Source: Sipunculus nudus (lineage: Eukaryota > Annelida > Sipuncula > Golfingiida > Sipunculidae). From it: a DNA stretch of 64,000 bases. A program made the translations under genes and the position numbers. The DNA lies in contig CM049308.1 in the NCBI GenBank assembly GCA_026874595.1, positions 53,269,624 to 53,333,623 on the forward strand, written 5' to 3'. How positions within the stretch are numbered: the first letter of the stretch is position 1; each line of letters starts with the position of its first letter. The notes under the pieces are model-generated. The model had not been told where the DNA came from, made no database searches, and saw only the letters and a program-made list of their open reading frames with translations. This document shows, piece by piece, positions 11,914 to 23,056 of the stretch.

Positions 11914-12596
11914 GTAAGAATAAAAATATAGCACTAAGTCACCCCGGCAATACATGAGAGTAAACAAACCAAAGGCAGGGGTTACGTTGTTACGAAGACC
12001 GTTTATTACAACTGCTCAAAAAATGATTGTTTTCGTGAATATGTTACTATAGTTTGTGAAAACATTCCTTTAAACAGTACGACTGGAAACTGTTAGGCCT
12101 ATATATTTTCTCTATATTTACAACTGCATGATGTTTTAAAGATGTGTAATGTGTTGATTGCAACAAAGGTCTAATCCTGCTCCTGAGAAGATTGTTCAGT
12201 TATACATTTTATAAAAATGGGAATATCGCTATTCATGAACGAATTGCAGACCTACATTTGCATGGATATACAGATGTGAAAATGTTAATACTCTCCCTAT
12301 CTTTATACGCAGTGATATAATTTCTTTCTTGATTTTTAAGATGACTATGAACATCCCACAACACCTTGTAGACCCATTATTCAAATTATACCTTCCGTTT
12401 CATTTCCAAGAAACCCCTTTACGTGCCCAAGATAATTTATAGTTCGAGTAATCGGGAAATTTAGCACCAACACTTTTTCCTAAGGGTTTCTTCTTTTGTC
12501 TTTATTACATTTTTCTAACCTTTCCTTCAAAACAATTTTGGTTCATTTTCTAGCATGTAGTATGTGCATTAGCTGTGAAAGTGTGCATATTTTGTT

Positions 12597-12819
12597 ATAA
12601 GTGACATATTAAGGCCAATTTGGAGCATTGTGTGATCACAGAACTGTTTGTTCAAATTGAGCACCATCACAATTTTGTTTAAATATGTTGTCAGTGCTAT
12701 CTCTTTTTTTTCAGTTTCGCTATCCTTTATCAAGAATAAGCATGAATAATGTTGCTACATATGTGTTCTCAGTCCATTTATGTCAACTTTTCCTTCTGTT
12801 GTCCTACTTCTGTCCTACT
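12597..12819. repeat. Direct duplication, copy 1
   Basis: About 220 bp nearly identical to 12861-13081 (offset 264 bp). It continues into a shared block ending in CCCCACAACCCCAAACCGAAATC, which recurs after copy 2 near 13208-13240. A recent local duplication in which copy 1 lost an internal stretch fits best. Confidence 0.85.
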
Positions 12820-12860
12820 TCTGTCCCCTCTGATTCCCCACAACCCCAAACCGAAATCAT

Positions 12861-13081
12861 ATAAGTGACATATTAAGGCCAATTTGGAGCATTGTGTGAT
12901 CACAGAACTGTTTGTTCAAATTGAGCACCATCACAATTTTGTTTAAATATGTTGTCAGTGCTATCTCTTTTTTTTCAGTTTCGCTATCCTTTATCAAGAA
13001 TAAGCATGAATAATGTTGCTACATATGTGTTCTCAGTCCATTTATGTCAACTTTTCCTTCTGTTGTCCTACTTCTGTCCAA
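12861..13081. repeat. Direct duplication, copy 2
   Basis: Second copy of the block at 12597-12819. It is followed by about 120 bp (including an AACGTTTTTTTTT stretch) missing from copy 1, and then by the same C-rich end block. Confidence 0.85.
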
Positions 13082-13270
13082 CGTTTTTTTTTTCTTTATT
13101 TCCATTTCACTTTTACACAATAATGTACCGTACAGCCTTGGTGATAGCCCGAACATTCAACCTCCATTCGTAGTGATGGTTTCCGAATGCCTGTGGGGGA
13201 GAGTTCCCCTCTGATTCCCCACAACCCCAAACCGAAATCTTATGCAATATATGCTAGATACCAACAATGT

Positions 13271-13925
13271 GTACACTAGAAACCTGCATTCTAAGAAATG
13301 TAAACCTCCACCATGTTGGGGGTCCCTATATTGGGATGCTCTCGCCCCTTCCCCTAGAGATCATTTTAACTCAAAACTAAGCTCTTCCGGATATAGGCAC
13401 TGTGGGACGACTGGCACTACTTTTCTTAAGTGTCAGGTTTTAAGACAAAATTTGTTACATTTCAAGTAAAAATCTTCTGTTAATATTTCACATGCGTTTG
13501 CTTACAAAAGTCACTTATTCCATGAAGTCCTTACCACAAAACACCCGTGTTTATGCAATTTGCCTTGAAACAATTCTACTCCAACCTATTATAGTGGACC
13601 ACATTACCCTCTTTACTATGTTTTACCTACGCTTCTGATGTGTGTAGAAGCCGCGGTGCATTGTAAGGGTCAGGTTGTGACGCCCATAAACCCTGAACAG
13701 TGTGGGATGCTCCCCAACGCGTGTTCGCATTCACTTATTCGTCCCATATTCCCAGATTCTTTCGTGCATTCAGTCAGTATTTTTTAAATATTCTTTGTTT
13801 AAGTTACTGAATCCGGATCATGCACCGGATATACACCAAAATCTATTCAATTCTTCACTGGCCTATTCCCGTGATGGCCTTGAAATATCACGAGATTCGT
13901 TTTCTGATTGCGTTGTTGAACAAAC
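13271..13925 (+). repeat. Family D repeat split by a family E insertion
   Basis: The left half (to 13341) carries the GCATTCTAAGAAATG and CCTCCACCATG words. The right half (from 13703) carries GTTCGCATTCACTTATTC, ATATTCCCAG and CATGCACCGGAT blocks. The uninterrupted copy at 22296-22660 shows these are normally contiguous. Confidence 0.7.
13342..13702 (-). mobile_element. Family E element with 10-bp target duplication
   Basis: 361 bp inserted in a family D repeat and flanked by identical TGGGATGCTC 10-mers (13332-13341 and 13703-13712). The unoccupied family D copy has that word once. No terminal inverted repeat is evident, and the interior matches 2035-2330 and 16780-17010. A 9-10 bp duplication would fit a Mutator-like element or a target-primed retroposon; the sequence does not decide. 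Confidence 0.65.
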
Positions 13926-15534
13926 ATATATTCACGCATGTATTGACTATGATCTTTGGTAAGTATGGTAAACTGTAAAGGTATAATATCTCCACGCAAT
14001 CCCGACACTCTTGAGACGGACACAAATATACCAGAGCACGTAAAGCAAACGATGGAAAGACGGTGGCCCCATTTTGAACGAAAGTAAAAGTACCACTTCC
14101 TAGCCATCAGTCAAAGACCTTTGATCCAAACACGCCTTTGATTGTAAAGTATTAACACATTGTATGCAACCTATACTGTAAGTTAATAACCGACCGTATT
14201 ATAGAGTAACTATATGTATGACGGACTAAAATTTTGTGTTAAGAATTACATTTTTAACTGTGTAAACTCCAATGAATATGTTTATGTCCATTTATGCGCG
14301 TTCACTCATACAGGGTCTCATGAAGTTTAGAGATTCCCTGCAAAATTTATTTATTTATATTTATTTATTTACCAATATTTATAAAGAGCCAATATGCACA
14401 AAGAATACATTTGCCTAGTGGCGCTGATTCAATATATACAATGTATGTCAAGTCATAAAAATATAAGCAATGAAGATCCAGTTGATAAAAAGTTCACAGG
14501 GTTACATATAATACCAATAAGTTGACTAAAAACATTCTAATATTGATTATACCATCACATTGTAGAGTAAAACATGATAAAGCAAAAGAAGAAGTGAAGT
14601 ATTCTTTATAACCATACAGTTACGTCAGTCGAATTTCACTTTTCGGAGAAGACCTGAATTCGCATTCCTGTTATGCTAGATACTAATGGTTAAGTTAATT
14701 AGAGTTAACAAACAAGTTTTCATACATTTGGCAGTGATTTAGTGATATAATACAATAATGCTTTATAAACTATAACCCACGTCATAAACTAACGATACGC
14801 CCACCATTAACTGCGCACAAATACACTTTTTACTTGGCATTGGTACCAAATAGATTATCAATGAAGTGACATAAACAGCTCTTTTATTTTCGACGGAACC
14901 TGCTTCGTGGAGCCAGGTGCTACCTTTATTCAGGGAGATTTATCAATCTGGCGCGAGGCCAGGTTTCATTTAAACAAACGTGCCGTCGATCAAAGCTGTT
15001 TGTCACCTTGGAAGACCTCAAAGTACTCAACTGTTTACGGTCGCCACTGTTGTTAAAGTTTTGTTGACATAAAACAGTAGTTTACATGAGCAGGATATTG
15101 GTGAAACAGACCGATTGTTCAAGGCGACAGGTAAACAGGCAAGCGAAATAATGATCTAAGAAACCGCCTGAAAAACCTGGTTTGGGGTAACAAAAGAAAC
15201 TGCCTCAGGCAGACTCATATTATCAGCGTGGAGATCAGTACAGAAAATTAACAGGTTCTGTGTCAAGAACGTATGCAAACTCATGGAAACCTGGTCTCAG
15301 GACATATTTGTACACTTAAGGTAACTGCTCACAGAACTAATTTGAACCCTTTATTATGAACTATTCATATTTACATGTATAAACGATCATGTTTGTGGGC
15401 GATAAATTCCCCGTGGGTTATACGGATTGCGGCAGCAGGACGCGGAATGTGGAATAAAATCGCGTTGGGCATTTACATGACGGGCGCTACAACACTACGG
15501 TGTGGGACTGGTGATACCAAAACCCGCTTGATAA

Positions 15535-16648
15535 GGCCAAAAAGGTTTGCTTTTTAGTCATTTTTTTACGGAATCAATACGGGCTGGCGATTTTTTACCT
15601 GTTTTGTATGTTCCGATAAATATGTCATATTGTTACGGAACCTAATATCAACAGATCACGTATGCGTGATGTACATAAATTTTGTAATGGAGAAAAAAAA
15701 AATCAGATTCTGTAACACTAGGCAGCGTAAAATGACTAGGGGTATGAATAAAGAAGTCATTTTTTTTGTGAACAAATAACTATAATTTATTCTTAAAACA
15801 GCCCTAACATTACAATACACTAAATCAATACAATTACACAGTACGACAACAGCACAATAACATATCAATACAACCACACAGTAAAATAAACAAAGTGCAA
15901 AGTACCTGGATACCACCACTGTCACAGCGATAAGTCCTTTAAAATGTATAAACCTGACGAAAAGTTCACACGAATTCTCTCGGAGAATAACAGTCCAATT
16001 TAATGCTCTTGTAACAATCCAGAAAGTAAACTGAAGAAAATCTATAATTGCCGCACTTATCGGAACAGGTCCCACAAACTGACTTGCACACGTCTGTGCC
16101 CGCTGGAATATTCTCTCACCTCTCCCCGGCTCTAAAACACACACCCCCTATTTTTACCTTTTCGCCCCAAGTCGAGAATTTTTTACTTCTCGAACAGTCT
16201 AAAGAATCTAACATAAAACACAGTACACATGCTCAAAGAACATACTAGAACAGAGAACGCCGTGTCAGGGTTCACACGTGGGTCATCCCGGTCCGGCCAG
16301 GCGACGCTGCCACGGCAACGAGCCACGCGTGCTACACGAACCAAACGCCAACAACACATGGAACATCCGTGTGCACAATAAAACAACCATCTGTAAGACC
16401 GCTGCACACAATAAAAGGGGCAACTGTAACAATATGACCAGGAAAAGCATAATGATAAAATATTTTTTTTTGCTAAAAAGGTAAAAGCACTACATAACAA
16501 AGGAAATCTTATCAAAATCATATTAGTTAATCTCCTTGAAAGAATTTCCGAGCGGGTGTAGCTCAAAACTGGTAAGTTTCTATTGAAAATCAAAATAAAT
16601 GACGCGGGCGGTGCCTGAGAACCATACCTTTTAATATTTTTTTTTACC
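15535..16648. mobile_element. Harbinger-like MITE (copy 1) containing a solo LTR
   Basis: A short non-autonomous element with GGCC-A-rich termini running inward to a (C)TGAGAACCATACC-type inverted repeat, clear at the right end and decayed at the left. It is flanked by TAA on both sides (15532-15534 and 16649-16651), the 3-bp TWA duplication typical of PIF/Harbinger. Without the LTR at 15631-16431 and its ATAT duplication it is about 310 bp, like copy 3 (322 bp) and copy 2 (367 bp). Confidence 0.7.
15631..16431 (-). mobile_element. Solo LTR (copy 1), 801 bp
   Basis: Starts TGTTAC and ends GTAACA (6-bp inverted ends of the TG...CA type). It is flanked by ATAT on both sides, where other copies of the host MITE have ATAT once (GTCATATGA). 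Matches 29035-29848 over its whole length in the opposite orientation. No internal retroelement genes or second LTR nearby, so it is a solo LTR. A 4-bp AT-rich duplication fits Ty3/gypsy-type integration (inference). The open frames within it are not coding. Confidence 0.8.
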
Positions 16649-16779
16649 TAACCCTGGATTCTTAGGTCAAATACATGGTAACCCACAGTGCGCAGACTCG
16701 GACTCACAAGAGTACGACTCGAAGTATCAGTGTAGTGACGAGTACAATGTATTCCATTCAATATTTTGGATAAGTATTG

Positions 16780-17010
16780 ATTAAAGGCAAATAACATAAA
16801 CTCGGGTGTTTTTGTGGTAAGGACTTTACGAAATAATTATTTTGTTAGCATGCGCATGTGAAATATAAAAAGCAGTTGTTTCCTTGAAATGTAACACAGT
16901 TTGATTTTGAAGTTTGTTAGTTGTCCCAGCCGTCCCACTGGCGGTAGGTTGATGAAGAAGAAGTCCCGTGGTCTCTTCACGGTATGCGGAACCTATTTCA
17001 ATCTGGCATT
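16780..17010 (+). repeat. Family E interspersed repeat
   Basis: Diverged copy with the GGGTGTTTTTGTGGTAAGGAC block, a TTACGAAATAA block, a GCATGCGCATGTGAAAT block and a 3' CCGTCCCACTGG block shared with the other two copies. Confidence 0.6.
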
Positions 17011-17456
17011 TCATTTTACTGCGTCTCATGCCGCAATGTACATTTCGCGGGCCAAGTAATTGGTTTATGACAAAACAATCTTGAGACCAAAAAATCTGTT
17101 TCGCATACCGCGTCCGGTGAATTAACGCAGCTTATCACAACCTGCAACTAGTTACTACCGTAACTATGCCAGAAGGGAAACAGTTTCATTTATATAGTGC
17201 CATTTAGCCTCACGCTCCATTTCCAACATTTGCGGTAAAATAAGTAACTGGGGAATGTAGAATGATACTTCCGGCTTTCACCTGTCGCGAAAACAATCAC
17301 CTACGCTTACTGGGACATTAATATGACATATTTGCTAATTGGCAGTCGCATATTTGCAATAAATATATTAAAACTAGCATTTGAACAAGCTAAACGTTAA
17401 TGAAGAGACATTTTGCGACCTTTGAGAATTTAAAGCACAACTAGGGCATGGTTTTT

Positions 17457-20400
17457 TAGCTCAGCTGACTGAAAGTCATCTGAGCTATAGCGATCACTCT
17501 TTGTCCGTCGTCCGTCTGTCCGTCTGTCCGTCTGTCCGTCCGTTAACCAGGCACAAATCGTAACCGCTGGACCTAGAACCTTGTAACTTGGGATTCTGAG
17601 AGGTCCATAAAAAATCTCCTTGGAAACCAGAAATTAGGTCTCTGTTACCCATATCCTTCGAGCTATGTGGTCCCAAAGTACCCCCCAGAAAAGTCAAAAA
17701 TTTCATACAAAAACTTCAATATCTCATTAACTACTTGACTGATTGTCATGATTTTTGGCATACATATTGATCATGAGATGTTACATCACTTCCTGCAGAC
17801 TGGTGGCGCCACCTGTACTGTTTGATTTTTTACGATTTTTTCCTCTCTTTTTGAGACCTTTGAGGATGCTGTCATCTGTTAGCGTGGCACAAATCGTAAC
17901 GACTGGACCTAGAATCTTCATTTTCGACACACTGAGAGACCTATGAAAAGTCTCCATGGAAACCAGAAATTAGGTCTCTGTTACCCATATCCTTTGAGCT
18001 ATGGGGCCCAAAATTACCCCCCAGAATAGTCAAAAATTTCATACAAAAACGTCAATATCTCATTAACTACATCACTGATGGTCATGATTTTTGACATACA
18101 TATTGATCATGAGATGTTTCATCAGTTTGTGCAGACTGGTGGCGCCACCTGTATTTTTCAATGTTCACGAATTGTTTTCTCCATTTTTGAGACCTTTAAG
18201 GATGTAGTTATCTGTCAACAGGGTACAAATTGTAACGACTTGACCTAGAATCTTCGTTCTTTACACACAGGGAGACCCATGATAAGTCTCCATGGAAACC
18301 TGAAATTTGGTCTCTGTTACCCATATCCTTCGAGCTATGTGGCCCCAAAGTACCCCCCAGAAAAGTCAAAAATTTCATACAAAAACTTCAATATCTCATT
18401 AACTACTTGACTGATGGTCATGATTTTTGGCATACATATTGATCATGAGATGTTACATCACTTCCTGCAGACTGGTGGCGCCACCTGTATTTGTTCGTTT
18501 TCTTTTACGAAATTTTTCTGTATTTTTGAGACCTTTAAAGATATGAACATATGTTAACAGGGCACAAATCATAAAAACTGGACCAAGAATCTTCATTCTT
18601 GACACACAGGGAGACCCATGAAAAGTCTCCATGGAAACTTGAAATTAGGTCTCTGTTACCCATATTCTTTAAGCTGTATGGGTCCAAAATACCCCCCCCC
18701 CCAGAATAATGGAAAATTTGATACAAAAACTGCAGTATTTCAATAACTACAACACTGATGGTCATGATTTTAGGCATACATATTGATCATGAGCTGTTCC
18801 ATCAGTTTCTGCAGACTGGGTGTGCCACCTCTATTTTTTTTTTCAAATTTTTACAAATTTTTTTCTTTTTTTTGAGACCTTTAAAGATGTGGTTATCTGT
18901 CAACAGGGTACAAATCGCAACAACTGGACCTAGAATCTTCATTCTTGTCATGCAAGGAGGCCCATGAAAGGTGCCTGTGGAAACTTGAAATTAGGTCTCT
19001 GTTACCCATATCCTTCAAGCTATAGGACTCCGAAGTATCCCTCAGAATAATGGACAATTTGATACAAAAACTGAAGTATCTGAACAACTAATGCAGAGAT
19101 CACCATGATTTTTTGCATGGATATTGACCATTAAGTGTTTTTATTAGTTTCTGCAGACTGGTGGAGCCACCTGTATTTTTGTATCCGCCAAAACGAAGTT
19201 TTGCGGATACTATGTTTTTGACCGAGTTCCTCCGCCGCCGCGGCGTTCGTTTCCAGAGAGCTCCTCGGAGACTAATGGACCGATTTTTCCCAAACTTACA
19301 CCTATTATCGGGTCACATGTGAACTGGTGCCTAACCAATTTGCATTGACCTCTGACCTTTCATCTCTATCCAGTGTCCATTTGTGGGTCTGTTTCCACTC
19401 ATAAACCCTCATATCTCGGGAACCGTTTGACCGATCAGGAAATAAAATTGATACAAATGTAGCCCTTGGATTGCTTTATAACATACACAAAAAATGGTGG
19501 CGCCACCTGAAACCATGTTTGCACAGTGTCCATCTGTTCATCTGCCTTGGGTTAAAATCACTCATATCTCTGCAGTGAATTGACTAATTCACCTGAAATT
19601 CGTCATGTGTATACATCCAGGATAGCTTTCTTGATTTTATGACAGGTGGCGCCACCTACGTTCACGTTCACGCTGATGACATCCAAGCTTATATCTCGGG
19701 AACCGTTTGACCGATCAGGAAATAAAATTTATACAAATGTAGCCCTTTGATAGCTCTGTAACATACACAAAAAATGGTGGCGCCACCTGTAACAATGTTT
19801 GCACAGCGTCTGTCTGTTAGTCTGCCGTGGCCTAAAATTACTCATTTCTCTGTAGTGGTTCGACATAACTGCCTAAAATTTTGCAGGTTTATACATCGTG
19901 GACAGCTTTCTTGATTTTATGACAGGTGGCGCCACCTACATTCTAGTTAACGCTGGACACATCCAAGCTCATATCTCAGGAACCATTTGACCGATTGGGC
20001 CAAAATTGTGCATGTGTTTAGATCTCACATAGGTCTTTATCATACACAAAACTGGAGGGGTTACCTGCAAAGATTTTTGCACAGTGTTTGTCTGTTTGTC
20101 TGCCATGGGCAAAAATCGCTCATATACATGTAGTGGTTTGACTTTTCTGCCTAAAATTTTGCAGGTGTATACAACTTGGACAGCTTTCTGGATTTGTGGT
20201 AGGTGGCACAACCTACATACACATTTAGGCTGCAGACATCCATGCTAATATGCAACATACCTCACTCTATTTCCCCTTGCCACTCAATCCATGCCTCACT
20301 ATCCGATTTTGGCAGATACATGTAGTCACTTGTCGGTTACCCGTATTCTAGTTTTAAAAGTTTACACATTTTTCTCTATTTTTGAGATATATAAATACAG

Positions 20401-20534
20401 ACTAAATCTTGGCCTGTTGGTTAATCTGTTTGATGCTTCAGTTGAATGGGTATATACTACCATTCTGATGATAAAATTTTCTTTTGCGAATCTCTTCCCA
20501 GTCAGCTGAGCGTCATGACCCATGGGTCACTTGT
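17457..20534 (+). mobile_element. Helentron/HINE-like element with 336-346 bp tandem units (element A)
   Basis: The 5' end is a near-perfect hairpin (17457-17487, TAGCTCAG...CTGAGCTA) preceded by a T run. A GTCC/GTCT microsatellite follows (about 17501-17542), then five diverged tandem units. The shared word TCTGTTACCC recurs at 17641, 17977, 18313, 18652 and 18998. The 3' end repeats the CAGCTGAGC word and has a perfect hairpin TGACCCATGGGTCA (20516-20529) just before CTTGTA. No transposase. This layout matches pearl/HINE-type elements of bivalves. It is interrupted by element B at 19184-20351. Confidence 0.65.
19184..20351 (+). mobile_element. Non-autonomous Helitron-like element B, copy 1
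   Basis: Starts TCCGCC directly after a host A and ends CTAG directly before a host T, the classical Helitron signature (A^TC...CTRR^T). The first bases form an inverted repeat, TCCGCCAAAAC/GTTTTGCGGA. The interior is tandem units of 280 bp: the word ATATCTC(G/A)GGAACC starts at 19411, 19691 and 19971, and palindromic GGTGGCGCCACC words are frequent. It sits inside element A, whose sequence resumes at 20352. A reversed copy lies at 62432-63588. Confidence 0.65.
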
Positions 20535-20989
20535 ATTTCTTTAGTATTCACACTTGAGTCTGATCCAGGTATAGCCCACCCCATTCCGTTTTAAAGCTTT
20601 CCTTGAAGGACGGCGAGGCATATAGGGATTGATGAGTTTATTCATTTATAATATTATAAAATATTTTTGTTGAGGGACCATCTTAGGGCCCAGTGAGTGC
20701 TAAACCATCGATTCCAGTTCTTTTCCGTTATTTTTTTCTTTCTTCTGCAATATTCTGTTTCCGCTTGATCTCCCATGTGGCTGATTTTCAGATCTGGATT
20801 TTGAGCACAATATTAGTCCTAGGTCGCAAATTTGCACCTGATATTTATGTTAAGACCTTGACCTTATTCCCGAGGTCGTACACTCCACAGACGATTATCT
20901 CATTAACACTCAGATGGAAAGTGTGTGTGTGTGTGAGGGGGGGGGGGAGATTCCAGTGATGGCTTTGCGACTGCATGTATCTAGTTTAT

Positions 20990-21140
20990 TGCTTTGGGTT
21001 GTCTGTCTGTCCTTCTTTCTGTCCGTCCTTCAGGTTTTCGTTTCCGTGCGATAACTTCCTAAATATTATCCGATTTCATTCAAATTTGGGTCCGTCATTG
21101 CTCTCAAGTATAGCTTGGTTGGGATTGGTTTAGAAGTGTC
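20990..21140 (+). repeat. Family C interspersed repeat
   Basis: Contains CAGGTTTTCGTTTCCGTGCG, CATTCAAATTTGGGTCC and GGTTGGGATTGG words, recurring inverted at 39105-39260. A GTCTGTCTGTCC run precedes it. Unclassified. Confidence 0.65.
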
Positions 21141-21767
21141 TGTCTGAAGTTTATGGTAAGCCATTCAAAAACAAACAAAAAAAAAATCCCCTTTGGTTCT
21201 CAATTCACAACCAAAAATTATTACATGTGGAGACATCTTCAGGAGGCCAGGAAAACTAAAACACAGCCACTATGAGTTGTGGAGACATATTCAGGGGACA
21301 TAAAAACTAAAAAAAATTGATAGAGCTAGTAGGGGACAACAAGAGGCATAAGTGGAGGACATAGATTCCACGAATATGATTGTTTGTTCTTGATTGAGGT
21401 AACCGCATCCATTCTAATGGTAATTTGTCCAATCTTAGTCTCAGTAGTTACATCTACAGGATTGCAGTTCAGTATGGGAATTTTCGCTAGGGTTGCACGC
21501 GCTTCTCACGCTTATATCCCGGTGTCAACAGGCCTGGCGTAAACCAAGCCTGCGCGTTCTTGGTATGTAATCATCCCAATCGTTTGTTCAGATAATTCAC
21601 AAAGTCGCGCTCATGTCTTGGTAGAACATGGCCATATTGTAGGGCCTTTCGTTTGACCCTGCAAGCAGAGCGCTCATTTTGTGGGGGCTGATCATGAAAA
21701 TCCTCATGAAAAAAAAACAGTTTCTGAGTTTCAATTACTGATTATCTGGCTCTGAGTCGGTGGTCTA

Positions 21768-21860
21768 CCCCTAAACCACAGAGCCTGGTCTGTGGTTGCC
21801 TTTTTGTTCGCGATGGTTTTAATTTCGCGATTGGAAAATATTTGCGAATAACGAATCCTT
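21768..21860. repeat. Family I repeat (TTCGCGA-rich)
   Basis: One of five short segments rich in TTCGCGA/TCGCGAA words separated by about 20-30 bp (others near 25925-26015, 26640-26745, 40440-40560 and 40760-40858). Unusual against the AT-rich background. Probably remnants of one short element family. Confidence 0.5.
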
Positions 21861-22295
21861 GGGGGGGGGGGGGGAATATGCTTAACCAAATAAAGTGAAC
21901 AAAAAGGGATGATTCATCTGCACAATCGGAATGGCCATTACCCTTTGAAAACATGGTTCGTTAATCAGCATCCTGATCCGCTCCGAAATACCTAACACTG
22001 CCAGACTGTTCGTGATTTGTTTTGTCATGAACAACGTCTTAAGTAAATCGCGACATCTAATATCGATAGACATCATTATTTCAGAGCCCTCTGCTGCTGG
22101 TTAACAGTTCGTGACTGAAGGATGACAAGTACTGCCATCTAGCGGAAATTTAATAACCATTTCACTGTGACTTAATGTACCACATTTGCAGTATATTTGC
22201 GGCGCGATTTGTCCAGCTTTAATTTTCCCTTACATTTATTAAAAATTACTAAGACTTGGAAAGTGGATATGAATATATTTCTAAAATCTTTAACA

Positions 22296-22660
22296 ATACT
22301 AGAAATCTGCATTCTAAGAAATGCAAGCCTCCGCCTGGTGAGGAGTCACTGTTGTGGTGGGATGCTCCTCAACCCGTGTTTGCATTCACTTATTCGACCG
22401 ATATTCCCAGGTTCATCAATGCTTCAGTGACTATATATTTGTCAATATTCCTTGATGACGTTCCTGAAACTGGGTCATTTTCCGGATCCACGTTAAAATC
22501 AAATCGAGTCGTCACTGGCCTTTTCTCGAATTTATAAGAAAATTTCATGAGAATCTGCTTGATTCCGTGAGTTATGTTGTCAACAAACACACAAAAAACA
22601 CTCACACAAATACACACAAACACACCCATGAACGCATAAACTCCTGGCGGAGGCAACAGG
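22296..22660 (+). repeat. Family D repeat, best-preserved copy
   Basis: Begins TCTGCATTCTAAGAAATGC and CCTCCGCC, contains GGGATGCTCCTCAACCCGTG, ATTCCCAGG and TCCGGATCC blocks and an AC-rich stretch, and ends CTCCTGGCGGAGGCAAC. The start and end words CCTCCGCC and GGCGGAGG are complementary. It ends about 58 bp before the CXorf65 exon 2 acceptor. Confidence 0.65.
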
Positions 22661-22718
22661 TATTAATTTTGTTGACGACCAATCATGGTGAAATATATAA
22701 TTGCTTTTGCTTTTGTAG

Positions 22719-23056
22719 GACTAGTGAAGGAGCTAGACACACACCGGTATGACTACGCCAACAAGTACCTCTCCTCTCACACCACCTATGTTCTTGTCGA
22801 GAAACAAGCGATAGCGTCAGACGAACACGACAGTCCAATTCTAGACGGCAGCTCCTCGCCAAACATTCAGTATCAGTATATACCACTGCTGGATAATTAT
22901 TCAGAACTGCTGCCTAACTATAGACTTCATGTCCAACAAGTGGACAAGAAAAGAAAGGGGCGCAATGCTAGCAAGTCACCGAGTCCAGCCGGTGTTCGTG
23001 GCACCAAAGGAAAGAAGGCCGGAGTTGGGTCGCGCGCACCAAGCAGGCGAAAATAG
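22719..23056 (+). CDS. CXorf65: CXorf65 homologue, exon 2 (terminal)
   Basis: The acceptor TTGCTTTTGTAG precedes GA, which completes the Gly codon from exon 1 and gives DESG-LVKELDTHRYDYANKYLSS. This continues the family pattern (DETG, then a DYA-x-K-(Y/F)-L block and a TTYVLV-like strand). It then has a YQYIPLLDNY(S)ELLPNYR block, also family-like, and a basic low-complexity tail (KKRKGRNASKSPSP...APSRRK) before TAG. The tail could be nuclear-localising or RNA/microtubule-binding, but this is speculation. AATAAA at 23409-23414 is a good poly(A) signal. An in-frame ATG at 22685 lies inside the intron and is not used. Confidence 0.84.

Larger units (their letters stand above)
11914..22718 (+). 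other. Intron of the CXorf65 homologue
   Basis: A phase-1 intron of 10.8 kb, bounded by GTAAGAA and a pyrimidine-rich TAG. It is filled with repeats: a tandem duplication, family D and E repeats, a Harbinger-like MITE with a nested solo LTR, a large tandem-repeat element with a nested Helitron-like element, and a family C repeat. 14000-15500 shows only AT-rich sequence with no recognisable feature. No nested gene is convincing. Confidence 0.75.

Noticed and set aside
15656-16593. Open frames of up to 162 codons inside the 15.6-16.6 kb region
   Set aside because: They lie in the solo LTR and its host MITE; the homologous LTR at 29035 does not preserve the frames.
22685-22718. In-frame ATG upstream of CXorf65 exon 2
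   Set aside because: These codons lie within the pyrimidine-rich acceptor tract; splicing from exon 1 explains the frame better.
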